In this document: piece by piece, positions 8,533 to 17,365 of the stretch
Numbering within the stretch: the first letter of the stretch is position 1
Layout of the letters: every line of letters starts with the position of its first letter
Assembly (NCBI RefSeq): GCF_007859935.1
Contig: NZ_SJPO01000001.1
Span: 868,001 to 932,000, forward strand
Source of the DNA: Posidoniimonas polymericola
Lineage (GTDB): Bacteria > Planctomycetota > Planctomycetia > Pirellulales > Lacipirellulaceae
Direction of reading: 5' to 3'
DNA: 64,000 nucleotides
Notes under the pieces: generated by a model
Told to the model about the DNA's origin: nothing
Seen by the model: the letters and a program-made list of their open reading frames with translations, nothing else
Databases searched by the model: none
Program-made: the position numbers and the translations under genes

Positions 8533-10164
8533 GTGAGTGGGATCGCGATCAGCGGTAACGAAGCTATGCGCACCTCAACGGCACCCATGACCAGGAGCCC
8601 CGACCTAGAACGGGCCCCGCTGCGCGCTATGCTTGCGATCGACCATCCGGTTGCCGCCCGCTCACTTCAGCACGGTTTGGAGTCCCTAGGCTGGGGGTGT
8701 CGAACGGTCCACTCTCGCCGAGAGTTTGCCGCGTGTGAAGCCGAGGTCGAGCGCTTGCTGACGATTATCGCGCTCGATTTCGACGGCGGATGTGGGGTTC
8801 AACTCGCCGAGAAGCTGTCTGAACAGTCGCGGGAGCGGGGCATCGCGTTCTGGTCCCCAGATTCCCACCTGCCTGCCAGCCGGCTTGCCGAGGTCGTGCG
8901 CTTTGGCGGGGCGGAGCTGCTCATCGGTGACGTCTGCTCGGACCAGTTGGCGTCAATGGCTAGCGAGTCTCTCCGCAAGATCGAGCAAGGGCGGACGGCC
9001 CGCGCCATGCTCCGCACTCGCCGAGGCCCCGAGGCTGTGTCTTCAAGCACGCCGACGCATTTGCAGGGCGGCGCCAAGGCCGCGGCGCCCGGCTACTGCG
9101 TGCCCATACGTAGCTCTAGCGGGGCCTACGCCGGTGTTACCGAGGTCGAGGACGCGCGTTCGCCGCTGCGGGGGGTGATCCTCGGGAGCAGCCAAGTGAT
9201 GCGAGAGGTCCGTCGCACGATTGCCGATGTCGCGCCGACCCGGGCAACCGTGCTGATCAGCGGGCCGAGCGGCACCGGTAAGGAACTCGTCGCCCGTTCG
9301 ATACACAACCTGAGCCGTAGGAACGACGGTCCTTTTGTGCCTGTGAACCTGGCGGCGATCGCCGAAGGGCTGGCCGAGAGCCAGCTGTTTGGGCACGAGA
9401 AGGGCGCCTTTACTAACGCGCTCGAGCGGCACGACGGCTTCTGCCGGGCCGCCCACAACGGCACGCTGTTTCTCGACGAGATCAGCGAGATGCCGGTTGC
9501 GCTGCAACCGAAGCTGCTGCGATTCATGCAGGAGAAGAAAGTGCAGACCCTTGGGCTTACGGCCGAGCACGCGGTCGACGCCCGCATCGTTGCGGCGATG
9601 AACCGCGCCCCGGATGAAGTCGTCCGTCAGGGGCAGCTCCGCGAGGACCTGTATTTCCGTCTGAACGTCGTACCGATCAGGCTCCCTCCGCTGCGAGAGC
9701 GACGCGACGATATCGAGGATCTCGCCAAGGCGTTCCTCCGGGCCATGGCCGAGTACCACGAGCGTGACGTCCGCGATTTCACTGCGGAGGCGATTGACGT
9801 GCTCTGCAAGTTCGACTGGCCAGGCAATGTCCGTCAGCTAGAGAATGCGATCGAACGGATTGTCATCTTCTGCCGCGGCGAGACTGTCGACGCCTTCGAC
9901 ATCCCCGGCGAGTTCCACGGGGCGTCTTTCGCCGACTGGGGCCCGACCGCTGCGGACGCGACCCCGGACCAGTGGTCGGAGGAACTCACGCCGATGCAGA
10001 AACGGGAGCGGGCCGCGTTGGTTGAGGCGCTGCAGCGGACCGGCGGGCACGTCGTCGAAGCGGCGGCCCTGCTTGGCATCGGCCAGGCGACGCTTTACCG
10101 GAAGATCAAGCAATTCGATATTTCTCGGGGCCCACGTCGCCGGCGACGAAATGCTCCCCGCTGA
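8533..10164 (+). CDS. Sigma-54-dependent transcriptional activator (degenerate receiver, AAA+, Fis HTH)
   Basis: An NtrC-type activator of sigma-54 RNA polymerase. Residues about 30-150 resemble a response-regulator receiver, but the acidic pocket is reduced (LAIDHPVA) and no KP motif is seen, so phosphorylation may not apply. The AAA+ domain (about 213-450) has Walker A GPSGTGKE (244-251), Walker B TLFLDEI (311-317) and the arginine region [10 protein letters not shown]. The sigma-54 contact loop reads GAFTNA (291-296) instead of the usual GAFTGA. A Fis-type HTH is at about 495-527 ([19 protein letters not shown]). The start is uncertain: GTG 8533 is used, but in-frame ATGs at 8566 and 8587 also precede the first domain. 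It lies 34 bases before the ABC exporter, which suggests EPS control, as PrsR does in PEP-CTERM/EPS systems. Confidence 0.9.
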   Translation: MSGIAISGNEAMRTSTAPMTRSPDLERAPLRAMLAIDHPVAARSLQHGLESLGWGCRTVHSRREFAACEAEVERLLTIIALDFDGGCGVQLAEKLSEQSRERGIAFWSPDSHLPASRLAEVVRFGGAELLIGDVCSDQLASMASESLRKIEQGRTARAMLRTRRGPEAVSSSTPTHLQGGAKAAAPGYCVPIRSSSGAYAGVTEVEDARSPLRGVILGSSQVMREVRRTIADVAPTRATVLISGPSGTGKELVARSIHNLSRRNDGPFVPVNLAAIAEGLAESQLFGHEKGAFTNALERHDGFCRAAHNGTLFLDEISEMPVALQPKLLRFMQEKKVQTLGLTAEHAVDARIVAAMNRAPDEVVRQGQLREDLYFRLNVVPIRLPPLRERRDDIEDLAKAFLRAMAEYHERDVRDFTAEAIDVLCKFDWPGNVRQLENAIERIVIFCRGETVDAFDIPGEFHGASFADWGPTAADATPDQWSEELTPMQKRERAALVEALQRTGGHVVEAAALLGIGQATLYRKIKQFDISRGPRRRRRNAPR

Positions 10165-10198
10165 CCAAGATTCATACCCTCACACTCCCCGCATTCGT

Positions 10199-11125
10199 AT
10201 GAGCCAAGCGAGTTTCGCTACTACCTCGAGCGCCACCGTCCCAGACCCCGGGATCGAGAACGCGACGCCGCAAGGCGACGCGGCTCATCCAGGCCTGCAG
10301 GAGATGATCATCGAGCCGGTGGACGGCTGGGCTCCGGTTGATTTCAAGGAGCTGTTGCGCTACCGCGAACTCCTGTATTTCCTGGTGTGGCGCGATGTCA
10401 AGGTCCGCTACAAGCAGACCGTGCTGGGTGTCGCCTGGGCGATCCTGGTCCCGCTCTTCAGCATGGCGATATTCACCGTGATCTTCGGCAACTTTGCGGG
10501 GCTGAAGGACACGCTGCCCGAGGGGCTTCGCAACGCCTACCCGGTCTACGTCTACGCGGGCTTGCTTCCGTGGCTCTTCTTCTCCAATGCGGTCTCTCTG
10601 GGCGGTATGTCGCTGGTGAATCAGCAGCAGCTGCTCACCAAAATCTACTTCCCGCGACTGTTCGTCCCGACGGCAACCGTCGGCGGGGCACTGGTTGATA
10701 TGGGGCTCTCTGCGGTCATCTTCTCGGTGCTGATGGCGAGCTACGGTGTGGTCCCGTCGATTCAAATCGCTCTCGTTCCGCTCATGGTCGTGCTGACTTG
10801 TGTCGCCTCCCTGGGCGTGGCCTACATGCTCTCGGCCCTGACGGTGAGTTACCGCGACTTCCGGTTTGTTATTCCGTTCATGGTTCAGGCCTGGCAGTTC
10901 CTCAGCCCGGTAGTTTACCCGGCTTCGATCGTGCCGGAGCGGTATCAACTGCTGTACGCAATAAACCCAATGGTCGGCCCGATCGAAGGAATCCGAGCCA
11001 TGGTGTTCGGCTCGGCGATCCCGTGGGGCATGATCGCTGTTTCGACTCTGAGCTCGCTGCTGCTGTTTGGCAGCGGCCTGATGATATTCCGTCGGATTGA
11101 AGCCCGCTTCGCCGATATCGCCTAA
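10199..11125 (+). CDS. wzm: Polysaccharide ABC exporter, permease subunit (Wzm-like)
   Basis: An ABC-2 type membrane subunit that moves lipid-linked polysaccharide across the inner membrane with the ATPase encoded next. Landmarks are the amphipathic entry segment LLRYRELLYFLVWRDVKVRYKQ, a first membrane span in LGVAWAILVPLFSMAIFTVIF, about six spans in all, FPRLFVPTATV, and SPVVYPASIVPERYQLLYAINPM, typical for O-antigen/teichoic acid exporters. Length 308 aa. The open frame begins far upstream, but ATG 10199 lies after the activator stop (10164) and before the first domain; ATG 10151 would overlap the upstream gene. The next gene starts 51 bases later. Confidence 0.9.
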   Translation: MSQASFATTSSATVPDPGIENATPQGDAAHPGLQEMIIEPVDGWAPVDFKELLRYRELLYFLVWRDVKVRYKQTVLGVAWAILVPLFSMAIFTVIFGNFAGLKDTLPEGLRNAYPVYVYAGLLPWLFFSNAVSLGGMSLVNQQQLLTKIYFPRLFVPTATVGGALVDMGLSAVIFSVLMASYGVVPSIQIALVPLMVVLTCVASLGVAYMLSALTVSYRDFRFVIPFMVQAWQFLSPVVYPASIVPERYQLLYAINPMVGPIEGIRAMVFGSAIPWGMIAVSTLSSLLLFGSGLMIFRRIEARFADIA

Positions 11126-11175
11126 CCCCGCTCCCTTCAACGCCGACGCAACTCCCGGTGCGTCCCCCATTTGCT

Positions 11176-12417
11176 ATGAGCACACCAATGATCGCCGCCG
11201 CCGGTATCGGCAAGGCCTACCGCCTGGGCCAGCAGGAGGAGCGTTTCACGACCTTCGGCGACGCGCTTGTCGGGGCGGTGAAGGCGCCGCTGAAGCGCTT
11301 CCGGCAGCTCAGTGGCGGTGGGGGAAGCAGCCTGTTCTGGGCGTTGAAGGACGTTTCGTTCGAAGTCCGGCAGGGGGAGGTTGTGGGCATCATTGGGCGG
11401 AACGGCGCGGGCAAGAGCACCCTGCTCAAGGTGCTCAGCCGCATCACTAGGCCAACCGCTGGCAGAGCAGTAATGCGGGGCCGGGTTGCCTCGTTGCTGG
11501 AAGTCGGCACCGGGTTCCACCCCGAGCTATCCGGCCGCGAGAACATCTACCTCAACGGCTCGATCCTCGGCATGCGGAAGACCGAGATCGACCGCAAGTT
11601 CGATGAGATTGTCGACTTCTCCGAGGTTGAAAAATTCCTCGATACCCCAGTCAAACGCTACTCGAGCGGCATGTACGTCCGCCTGGCGTTCGCGGTCGCG
11701 GCCCACCTGGAGCCAGAGATCCTGATCGTCGACGAGGTGTTGGCGGTTGGCGACGCCCAGTTCCAGAAAAAGTGCCTGGGCAAGATGCAGGAGGTCTCCC
11801 AGGGGGAGGGTCGCACCGTGCTCTTTGTCAGCCACAACATGGCGGCTGTGAAGCGGCTCTGCAATCGCGGGCTGTTTGTCAGCCAGGGGAGCATTCAGGT
11901 CGACGGAAACGTCGACGACGCTGTAGACGCCTACAGCAGATTCTTTCAGACGTACGACGACGCGCCGGAGTCGGGTGAGTGCGACGTCGCCGTGGTGGAT
12001 TCGGTTTCTGTCACCGGGCCTGGTGAAGGCATGGTGGAGTCGGGGAAGCCGTGCCGGTTTCGCGTGCATCAACGGGTGAAGCCCGGCTACGAGAACCTCG
12101 CTTTCCGCGTGCGGGTGTTCGATCAACGCGGAGTCAACGCGTTCGGCGTGAGCACCGAAGACATTAGCGCCGACAAGACGCTCGAGGCGGACGAACCGCT
12201 GAGTGTGGACCTTTCGATGGACCGGCTTCAGCTCACCCCGGGCAACTACGCCGTGGTCTGCGAGTGGGTTGATCGGGTTACGTGGAAGAACTACACGCTG
12301 GATAAGATGTTCCCGTTCACCGTCGAGTCTAGTGGCGAGGTCTACGACATACCTCTCATGTTCGAGAAGCACGGCCTGCTGCTGCCTCAGGCCGAATTCA
12401 GCGTGGCCCGAGCGTAG
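11176..12417 (+). CDS. wzt: Polysaccharide ABC exporter, ATP-binding subunit with C-terminal Wzt domain
   Basis: 413 aa. The ATPase part holds Walker A GIIGRNGAGKSTLLK (about 71-85), the Q-loop region, signature KRYSSGMYVRLAFA (about 155-168), Walker B ILIVDEVLAVGD (about 177-188) and the switch His in VLFVSHNM. After about residue 250 comes a beta-rich Wzt_C-type domain (about 265-405), which in E. coli O8/O9a binds the non-reducing end of the O-polysaccharide and so sets which glycan is exported. Such a domain suggests a glycan with a marked end. It pairs with the permease gene just upstream. The start ATG 11176 is preferred over the frame opening at 11158. Confidence 0.92.
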   Translation: MSTPMIAAAGIGKAYRLGQQEERFTTFGDALVGAVKAPLKRFRQLSGGGGSSLFWALKDVSFEVRQGEVVGIIGRNGAGKSTLLKVLSRITRPTAGRAVMRGRVASLLEVGTGFHPELSGRENIYLNGSILGMRKTEIDRKFDEIVDFSEVEKFLDTPVKRYSSGMYVRLAFAVAAHLEPEILIVDEVLAVGDAQFQKKCLGKMQEVSQGEGRTVLFVSHNMAAVKRLCNRGLFVSQGSIQVDGNVDDAVDAYSRFFQTYDDAPESGECDVAVVDSVSVTGPGEGMVESGKPCRFRVHQRVKPGYENLAFRVRVFDQRGVNAFGVSTEDISADKTLEADEPLSVDLSMDRLQLTPGNYAVVCEWVDRVTWKNYTLDKMFPFTVESSGEVYDIPLMFEKHGLLLPQAEFSVARA

Positions 12418-12555
12418 GCGTGGAGAGCATCGCTGAGAGCAAATCGCCTTCGGCAAGACTGAGAACCAAACATCGTTGATTGAGTCGAGCGTACGCGGCG
12501 TCCCCTGAATTATTGACTCTGACCTGCGCCAGGAGCCACCGAGAAGAAGACTGTG

Positions 12556-13617
12556 ATGAAAGTCAGTGTTATAACCTGTACCTACAATGGCGCCTGGTGC
12601 CTTGAGAGGACGCTGCGCGCGCTCGCCGAGCAGACTCTACCGAAGTCGGAGTGGGAGCTGGTTTTCGTCGACAACGCCAGCACCGACGGATCCGGCGAAC
12701 TTGCAACGCGTCTGATCGCAGAGTTGGGGATCCGCGGAGCCGTCCTGCACGAACCCCAGCCCGGCAAAACCTTCGCGCTGCAGACCGCGTTCCGCGCCGC
12801 ACAGGGCGAGTTTTTCTGCACCGTCGACGACGACAACCTGCTGGCGTCGGACTACTTGGCGAACGCAGCGGAGTGCCTTGCCGCCAACCCTGGCTTCGGG
12901 CTTATCGGCGGCAAGGTGTTGCCGGTGATGGAGGACCCCGAGGCGAGTCTCGAGGACGCATGCCACTGGACGCGGGCGATGCTCGCGGTTAGGGACTTCG
13001 GCGAAGATGTGATTGCCGGAAACGCTCCGATTGGTGCGGGGATGGCCGGCCGTACTGCTGTCATGCGAGGCGTCTACGAGTCGATCGGCACCCACCTTCC
13101 AGACCGGATCGGGGATGGGCCGGGCTGCTGCGAAGACCACGAGAAGAGCCAGACTTTCCGCCGGCTGGGCTGGGAGGTGGCTTACGTGCCGTGTCTTTCG
13201 CTGGATCACGTTATCCCAGCCAAGCGCCTCGACCCTGAGTACATCTGGAGCATCGCGTGCTCGGCTCAGTGGGCCAAGCCGTGGTTGAGCGTGCTGGCGA
13301 ACCCGGCCGCGCACCGGAGCCGCGCCCGTCATTTAGTCTCCGCCTCGGCGCTGGCCGCCTGCGCGGCGCGATACCGGCTTGCCGAGCTGGTCGGGTGGCG
13401 CGGGGCCATTCAGGGCAAGTCCGCGAACTGCTGGCGCAGGTTCTACGAATCCCGCGCGGCCGGCTATGTGGCGCTGGCCCGACGGTTCCGCGACGTGTCG
13501 GGGCACCTTGAGCGAATTGAGATCGCTAAGAAGAGCCTTTCGCCGGACTCGTTCGCCGCGTCGCCGCGGACGGAGTCCTCCCATTCGTCGGCTTCCCGAG
13601 CGGAGGTGTGCCGATGA
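12556..13617 (+). CDS. Glycosyltransferase family 2
   Basis: 353 aa with the GT-A fold signature: VSVITCTYNGA at the N-terminus, ELVFVDNASTDGSGE (nucleotide binding), the metal-binding DDD in TVDDDNLL (about residues 93-100) and the acceptor-side segment GPGCCEDHEKSQTFRRLGW. It transfers a sugar from an NDP donor, probably to the growing repeat unit at the cytoplasmic membrane face. The donor and acceptor cannot be read from sequence. GTG 12553 directly precedes ATG 12556; I used the ATG. Its stop overlaps the next gene by ATGA (13614-13617), so the two are translationally coupled. Confidence 0.88.
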   Translation: MKVSVITCTYNGAWCLERTLRALAEQTLPKSEWELVFVDNASTDGSGELATRLIAELGIRGAVLHEPQPGKTFALQTAFRAAQGEFFCTVDDDNLLASDYLANAAECLAANPGFGLIGGKVLPVMEDPEASLEDACHWTRAMLAVRDFGEDVIAGNAPIGAGMAGRTAVMRGVYESIGTHLPDRIGDGPGCCEDHEKSQTFRRLGWEVAYVPCLSLDHVIPAKRLDPEYIWSIACSAQWAKPWLSVLANPAAHRSRARHLVSASALAACAARYRLAELVGWRGAIQGKSANCWRRFYESRAAGYVALARRFRDVSGHLERIEIAKKSLSPDSFAASPRTESSHSSASRAEVCR

Positions 13618-14984
13618 ACGCCCTGTCGTACGCCGCGATGCTGACATCGGTCCCGCTAGGGGTCATGGTGTTTACTGTCCTCCCGCCGCGCAGAGCTGCG
13701 TTGCTAGTGCTGATCGCGGCCTGGATGTTTCTGCCTGTGGCGGAGATTCCACTCCCCGGCTTCCTGGACCTGTCGAAACAGATGGCGGCATGCGGCGCGA
13801 CCATGCTGGGGGTGCTGGCGTTCGACGCCAAGAGCCTCGCGTCGCTCCGCTTGCGTTGGTTTGACGCGACGATCCTGTTCTATTGCTGCTGGCCAGGCGT
13901 GTGCGCCGTCGCCAACGGCTTTGGCTTGTGGGACGGCGTGAGCGCCACGATCGAGTACATGTGCACCTGGGGAATCCCGTATTTTGTCGGCCGCGTCTAC
14001 TTCGCCGACGAGAGCGGCCAGACCGAACTCCTCAAGGGACTATTCATTGCCGGTCTGCTCTACGTCCCCCTGTGCCTGATCGAGATGCGGATAAGTCCGC
14101 AACTCCACTCGATTTTCTACGGCTATCACCCTTCGGCGTTCGATCAGACGTTCCGCCTTGGGGGGTGGAGACCGGTCGTCTTTATGCAGCACGGGCTGGC
14201 TGTCGCGCTCTGGATGTGTGTCTGCTCGCTCGCGGGGTTCTGGTTGTGGAAGTCGAAACAACTGGTTCCGGTGGCAGGCATGCGGTACTTGCCCCTGCTG
14301 GCGCTCTGGGCCACGACTTTGTTCACCCGCTCGATGGGGGCGTTGGCGCTCACGAGCTTCATCACGTTGACGCTGGTTAGCTCAGAATTGCTACGCACGC
14401 GGATTCTGCTAATCCTCTTGTTGCTGATCGCCCCAGCGTGGGTCACGGTTCGCTCTGCGGGCCTGTTCGATGGGGCCGTGATTGGCGAGCTGGCCGAGTC
14501 ACTCACCGGCGATCCCGAAAGACGGAATTCCTTCGACGTGCGACTGGACCAGGAGAACGCGGTCCGTGACTTGGCTCTCAGTAGCCCGGTCTTTGGCCAC
14601 GGCCGCTGGGGTCTGGGGCTCGACCAGCGGTGGTTGCTTGAGTTCCGCAATCATGGCGCGCCGCAGCTCGCGGCGTTGGTGCTGCTCCTGCAACAGCCGC
14701 TGATCGCGATGTGCATCAAGTTCCGCCCGGGTAAGGGGGGCGACTGGGATTCGCCGGGAATCGTGCTCGCGGCAATCCCAACGCTGTTCATGTTGGACAA
14801 CCTGCTGAACGGTATGGAAAATCCTGTTTTCCCCTTCATTTGTGGCGCAACCACGCACTACTGGGCACTTAAGGGGCAGGCCAGTGATTCGACGGCGTCC
14901 GAGGACAATCTCGAATCGCAAGGCGGCTGGATTGATCCCCGACCGGCCTTGCAGCGGAGGTTGCACCGGGGGCACGCCATCTAA
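13614..14984 (+). CDS. O-antigen ligase/polymerase-like membrane protein
   Basis: 456 aa, with about ten to twelve hydrophobic spans and a large loop in the last third (about 295-345, with the charged GDPERRNSFDVRLDQENAV followed by GHGRWGLG). This pattern, with a long periplasmic loop and a GHG-like motif, is typical of the Wzy/WaaL/EpsE-type superfamily that polymerises or transfers lipid-linked glycans outside the membrane. GGAGG at 13602-13606 sits seven bases before ATG 13614 and decides the start; the ATG overlaps the previous stop. The final 40 residues are hydrophilic. Whether it polymerises or ligates cannot be told. Confidence 0.75.
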   Translation: MNALSYAAMLTSVPLGVMVFTVLPPRRAALLVLIAAWMFLPVAEIPLPGFLDLSKQMAACGATMLGVLAFDAKSLASLRLRWFDATILFYCCWPGVCAVANGFGLWDGVSATIEYMCTWGIPYFVGRVYFADESGQTELLKGLFIAGLLYVPLCLIEMRISPQLHSIFYGYHPSAFDQTFRLGGWRPVVFMQHGLAVALWMCVCSLAGFWLWKSKQLVPVAGMRYLPLLALWATTLFTRSMGALALTSFITLTLVSSELLRTRILLILLLLIAPAWVTVRSAGLFDGAVIGELAESLTGDPERRNSFDVRLDQENAVRDLALSSPVFGHGRWGLGLDQRWLLEFRNHGAPQLAALVLLLQQPLIAMCIKFRPGKGGDWDSPGIVLAAIPTLFMLDNLLNGMENPVFPFICGATTHYWALKGQASDSTASEDNLESQGGWIDPRPALQRRLHRGHAI

Positions 14985-15111
14985 GCGAGCGACTGCTAGC
15001 CGTAAGACATCTGACGAGAGATTCCTACCTGAACCTAACGCCGCCAGCACCGCCCCACCGATTGGGGCGGGCCTGAAACGGCGGACCTGCGAGGCAAACC
15101 TGAACACCGCA

Positions 15112-17307
15112 ATGGACACGAAAAAGCAACAGTACCTGGAGATCCCTGCCAACGGCCACAGCGCCGTCGCACGGCCTGCAACACAGCGACCTCTCGCCGC
15201 TCAGGCAGACTCGTCGCCTCCGCTGCTGCTGGCTGTGATTAAGCGACACTGGGGGCTGCTGGCTCTTAGCGCCGTGGCGGCGCTCGCGGCTGCGTATTGG
15301 GGGGCTACGAGTTTCGGGAGTCCGACCGCAGAGGCGACCGCCCAACTCATCTACAAGGGCCTTCCGATGCCGCCGGGGCCACGAGTTTACGAGCCGCCAA
15401 CGCTGACGACCTACCGGGAGATCGCGTTCTCAAACCCGCTCATGCAGAAGGTCACCGACCACTTTGGGCTAGCGGTGCCCGCCTCGGAGATGCCCAAATT
15501 CTACGAGTGCGCCGTAACGCAGAACTCCAGCATCCTCCGGTTCAGCATCAATTGGGGCGACGAGCAGGACGCCATCGCGATACTGAATTACACGCTTGGC
15601 CTCTTGATTGACCAAGCGCGGACCGACCGGGTTAGCCTGCTGCGTGCGCACATGACGCACTACCAGCAGCAGCAGGCAGCGGCCCAGCAGGAGGCGGTGC
15701 GGACACTCGAACAGCTCCACGCGGCGCGGCAGCGTGAGGCGGAAGAGATGAGCTCGGGAAACCTCGTCAACAGCATGCACAACAGCACGGTGCAGCTGGC
15801 GATCGCATCTCAGGCTGCGATGGACGGAAAGCGGGTCGAGATGATGGGCATCGACGAGCAAGTTGCGGAGCTTGACACGCGGATTTTCGAGCTGACCAAC
15901 CAACTAATGCTACAGCTCATTGGAACGGCGAAGAACGAAATTGAGAACAAAGGCGCACGGTACACTCAGGGGTCCCGGCGCTGGGAGGAAGTCCAGTCGG
16001 TGCGCGAAGCGCTCGATGATATGGCCGATCGCATCGCCGACGGCCACCCTTCTGACCGGTCCTCGTACTCCGAATGGAAGGCTGAATTCGTCCAGTTGAT
16101 CTCGCCCGAGGTCGATCCCGGTCTGGTGGCAACTGATGACGTTAGAACGCAAGAAGCCCTGATCCGTCAGACGACCGAAGGCCGCGCGGCGCTGGCGCTG
16201 TCCAGAATCCCAATCACGAAGCAGGTGGAGCTGTTCGAGCAGCAGAGACTAAAGTACGAGCAGAACGCAGTGAAACTGGCGGGCAGCGTAACCGCCACCG
16301 CCGCGAACGACGTCCTCGACCTGGAGGCCAAGCTCCAGAGGACGCAGAGCAAACTGGCGGGTATCGAGTCCCAGCTAGAGAACATGCGTCAGCTCGTTGA
16401 GTGTGACACGCCAGAGTTTGAGGTCTTTATTCCGGCGTCGGAGGATACTACGGAACTTGGATCCAACAAGAAGAAGCTATTCGTACTCATCTTCGCGCTC
16501 GCGAGCGTGTTGATGGCGACGCCGATTGTCGGCTACGAGGCGCTGCAGCAGCGTGACGCGCCGGTGACAGCCTTTGCGAACCGATTCTCGATCCCGGTAA
16601 TCGCCGAGCGGATGCTGAAGAACTTCCAGACACCTTCGCTGAGCCGGGAGGTCGCCGTGGACGACGACGTCCGGATGCTCGCGCTCCGGATCCAGCAGAC
16701 GGTTGGAAAGCCCAATGGGGTGATCATGTTCACCTCACTCGGCGAGACGCCTCCGCCGGTCGCGTTGATTTCGTCGCTCGCCGAGTGCCTTGCAAACCGT
16801 GAGGAGCGGGTCCTCCTGATCGACGCCGTCGACCCGGTTCGCAATAACAGCCTGCTGGCTGTCACGCCGTCCGCCGGTCGTGGCGACATGCTTCTGCTCG
16901 GCGAGTCTCAGGGACAGGAACCCGAAGAGCCGACCCCCGAGAACAGCAGCCCGCGCTTCGGGCTCTCGGACTTCTTGTCTCGAGAGTGTGAAGGGGTGCA
17001 GAGTCTAATCCAACCGACGCTCTGCCCGGGCGTCGACTTGATCTCGCGAGGCAACGCCGCGTTCCCGCGTGAAGCGATGGCTTCGAGCTGCATGACCGAA
17101 CTGCTGAACCACTGCCGCCACGCCTACACCAAGGTTCTGGTGGTCGGCCCCGGCGCTTCTTCCCTCGCCGACGTGGAGATGTTGGCCGCGCGGTCGGATG
17201 GCGTCGTCTTGACCGCTGACGACGATTCCCTGAAGTCCCCCAGGGCCGCCACCGCGGTTCGCGAGCTGGTCGAGCTGCAGGCGCCGCTGATCGGTATCGT
17301 CTCGTAG
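15112..17307 (+). CDS. Wzc-like polysaccharide co-polymerase with degenerate BY-kinase domain
   Basis: 731 aa. A first membrane span (about residues 47-67, GLLALSAVAALAAAYWG) is followed by a large periplasmic part (70-450) with a long coiled-coil-prone section (YQQQQAAAQQEAVRTLEQL and on), then a second span (about 455-475, LFVLIFALASVLMATPIVGY). This is the Wzz/GumC chain-length layout. The cytoplasmic C-terminus resembles a tyrosine autokinase, but where Walker A (GEGKST) is expected it reads TSLGETPPPVALISS (about 541-555), without Lys; Walker A' VLLIDAVDP is only partly kept, and no Tyr cluster ends the protein. I infer a regulatory or structural, not catalytic, nucleotide-fold. ATG 15112 is used although the frame opens at 14842. 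Confidence 0.82.
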   Translation: MDTKKQQYLEIPANGHSAVARPATQRPLAAQADSSPPLLLAVIKRHWGLLALSAVAALAAAYWGATSFGSPTAEATAQLIYKGLPMPPGPRVYEPPTLTTYREIAFSNPLMQKVTDHFGLAVPASEMPKFYECAVTQNSSILRFSINWGDEQDAIAILNYTLGLLIDQARTDRVSLLRAHMTHYQQQQAAAQQEAVRTLEQLHAARQREAEEMSSGNLVNSMHNSTVQLAIASQAAMDGKRVEMMGIDEQVAELDTRIFELTNQLMLQLIGTAKNEIENKGARYTQGSRRWEEVQSVREALDDMADRIADGHPSDRSSYSEWKAEFVQLISPEVDPGLVATDDVRTQEALIRQTTEGRAALALSRIPITKQVELFEQQRLKYEQNAVKLAGSVTATAANDVLDLEAKLQRTQSKLAGIESQLENMRQLVECDTPEFEVFIPASEDTTELGSNKKKLFVLIFALASVLMATPIVGYEALQQRDAPVTAFANRFSIPVIAERMLKNFQTPSLSREVAVDDDVRMLALRIQQTVGKPNGVIMFTSLGETPPPVALISSLAECLANREERVLLIDAVDPVRNNSLLAVTPSAGRGDMLLLGESQGQEPEEPTPENSSPRFGLSDFLSRECEGVQSLIQPTLCPGVDLISRGNAAFPREAMASSCMTELLNHCRHAYTKVLVVGPGASSLADVEMLAARSDGVVLTADDDSLKSPRAATAVRELVELQAPLIGIVS

Positions 17308-17365
17308 CGCAAACCATCGAGGGAACACCGTCGTCCTCATTGAACTACGCCCCCACCCAGCGGCC

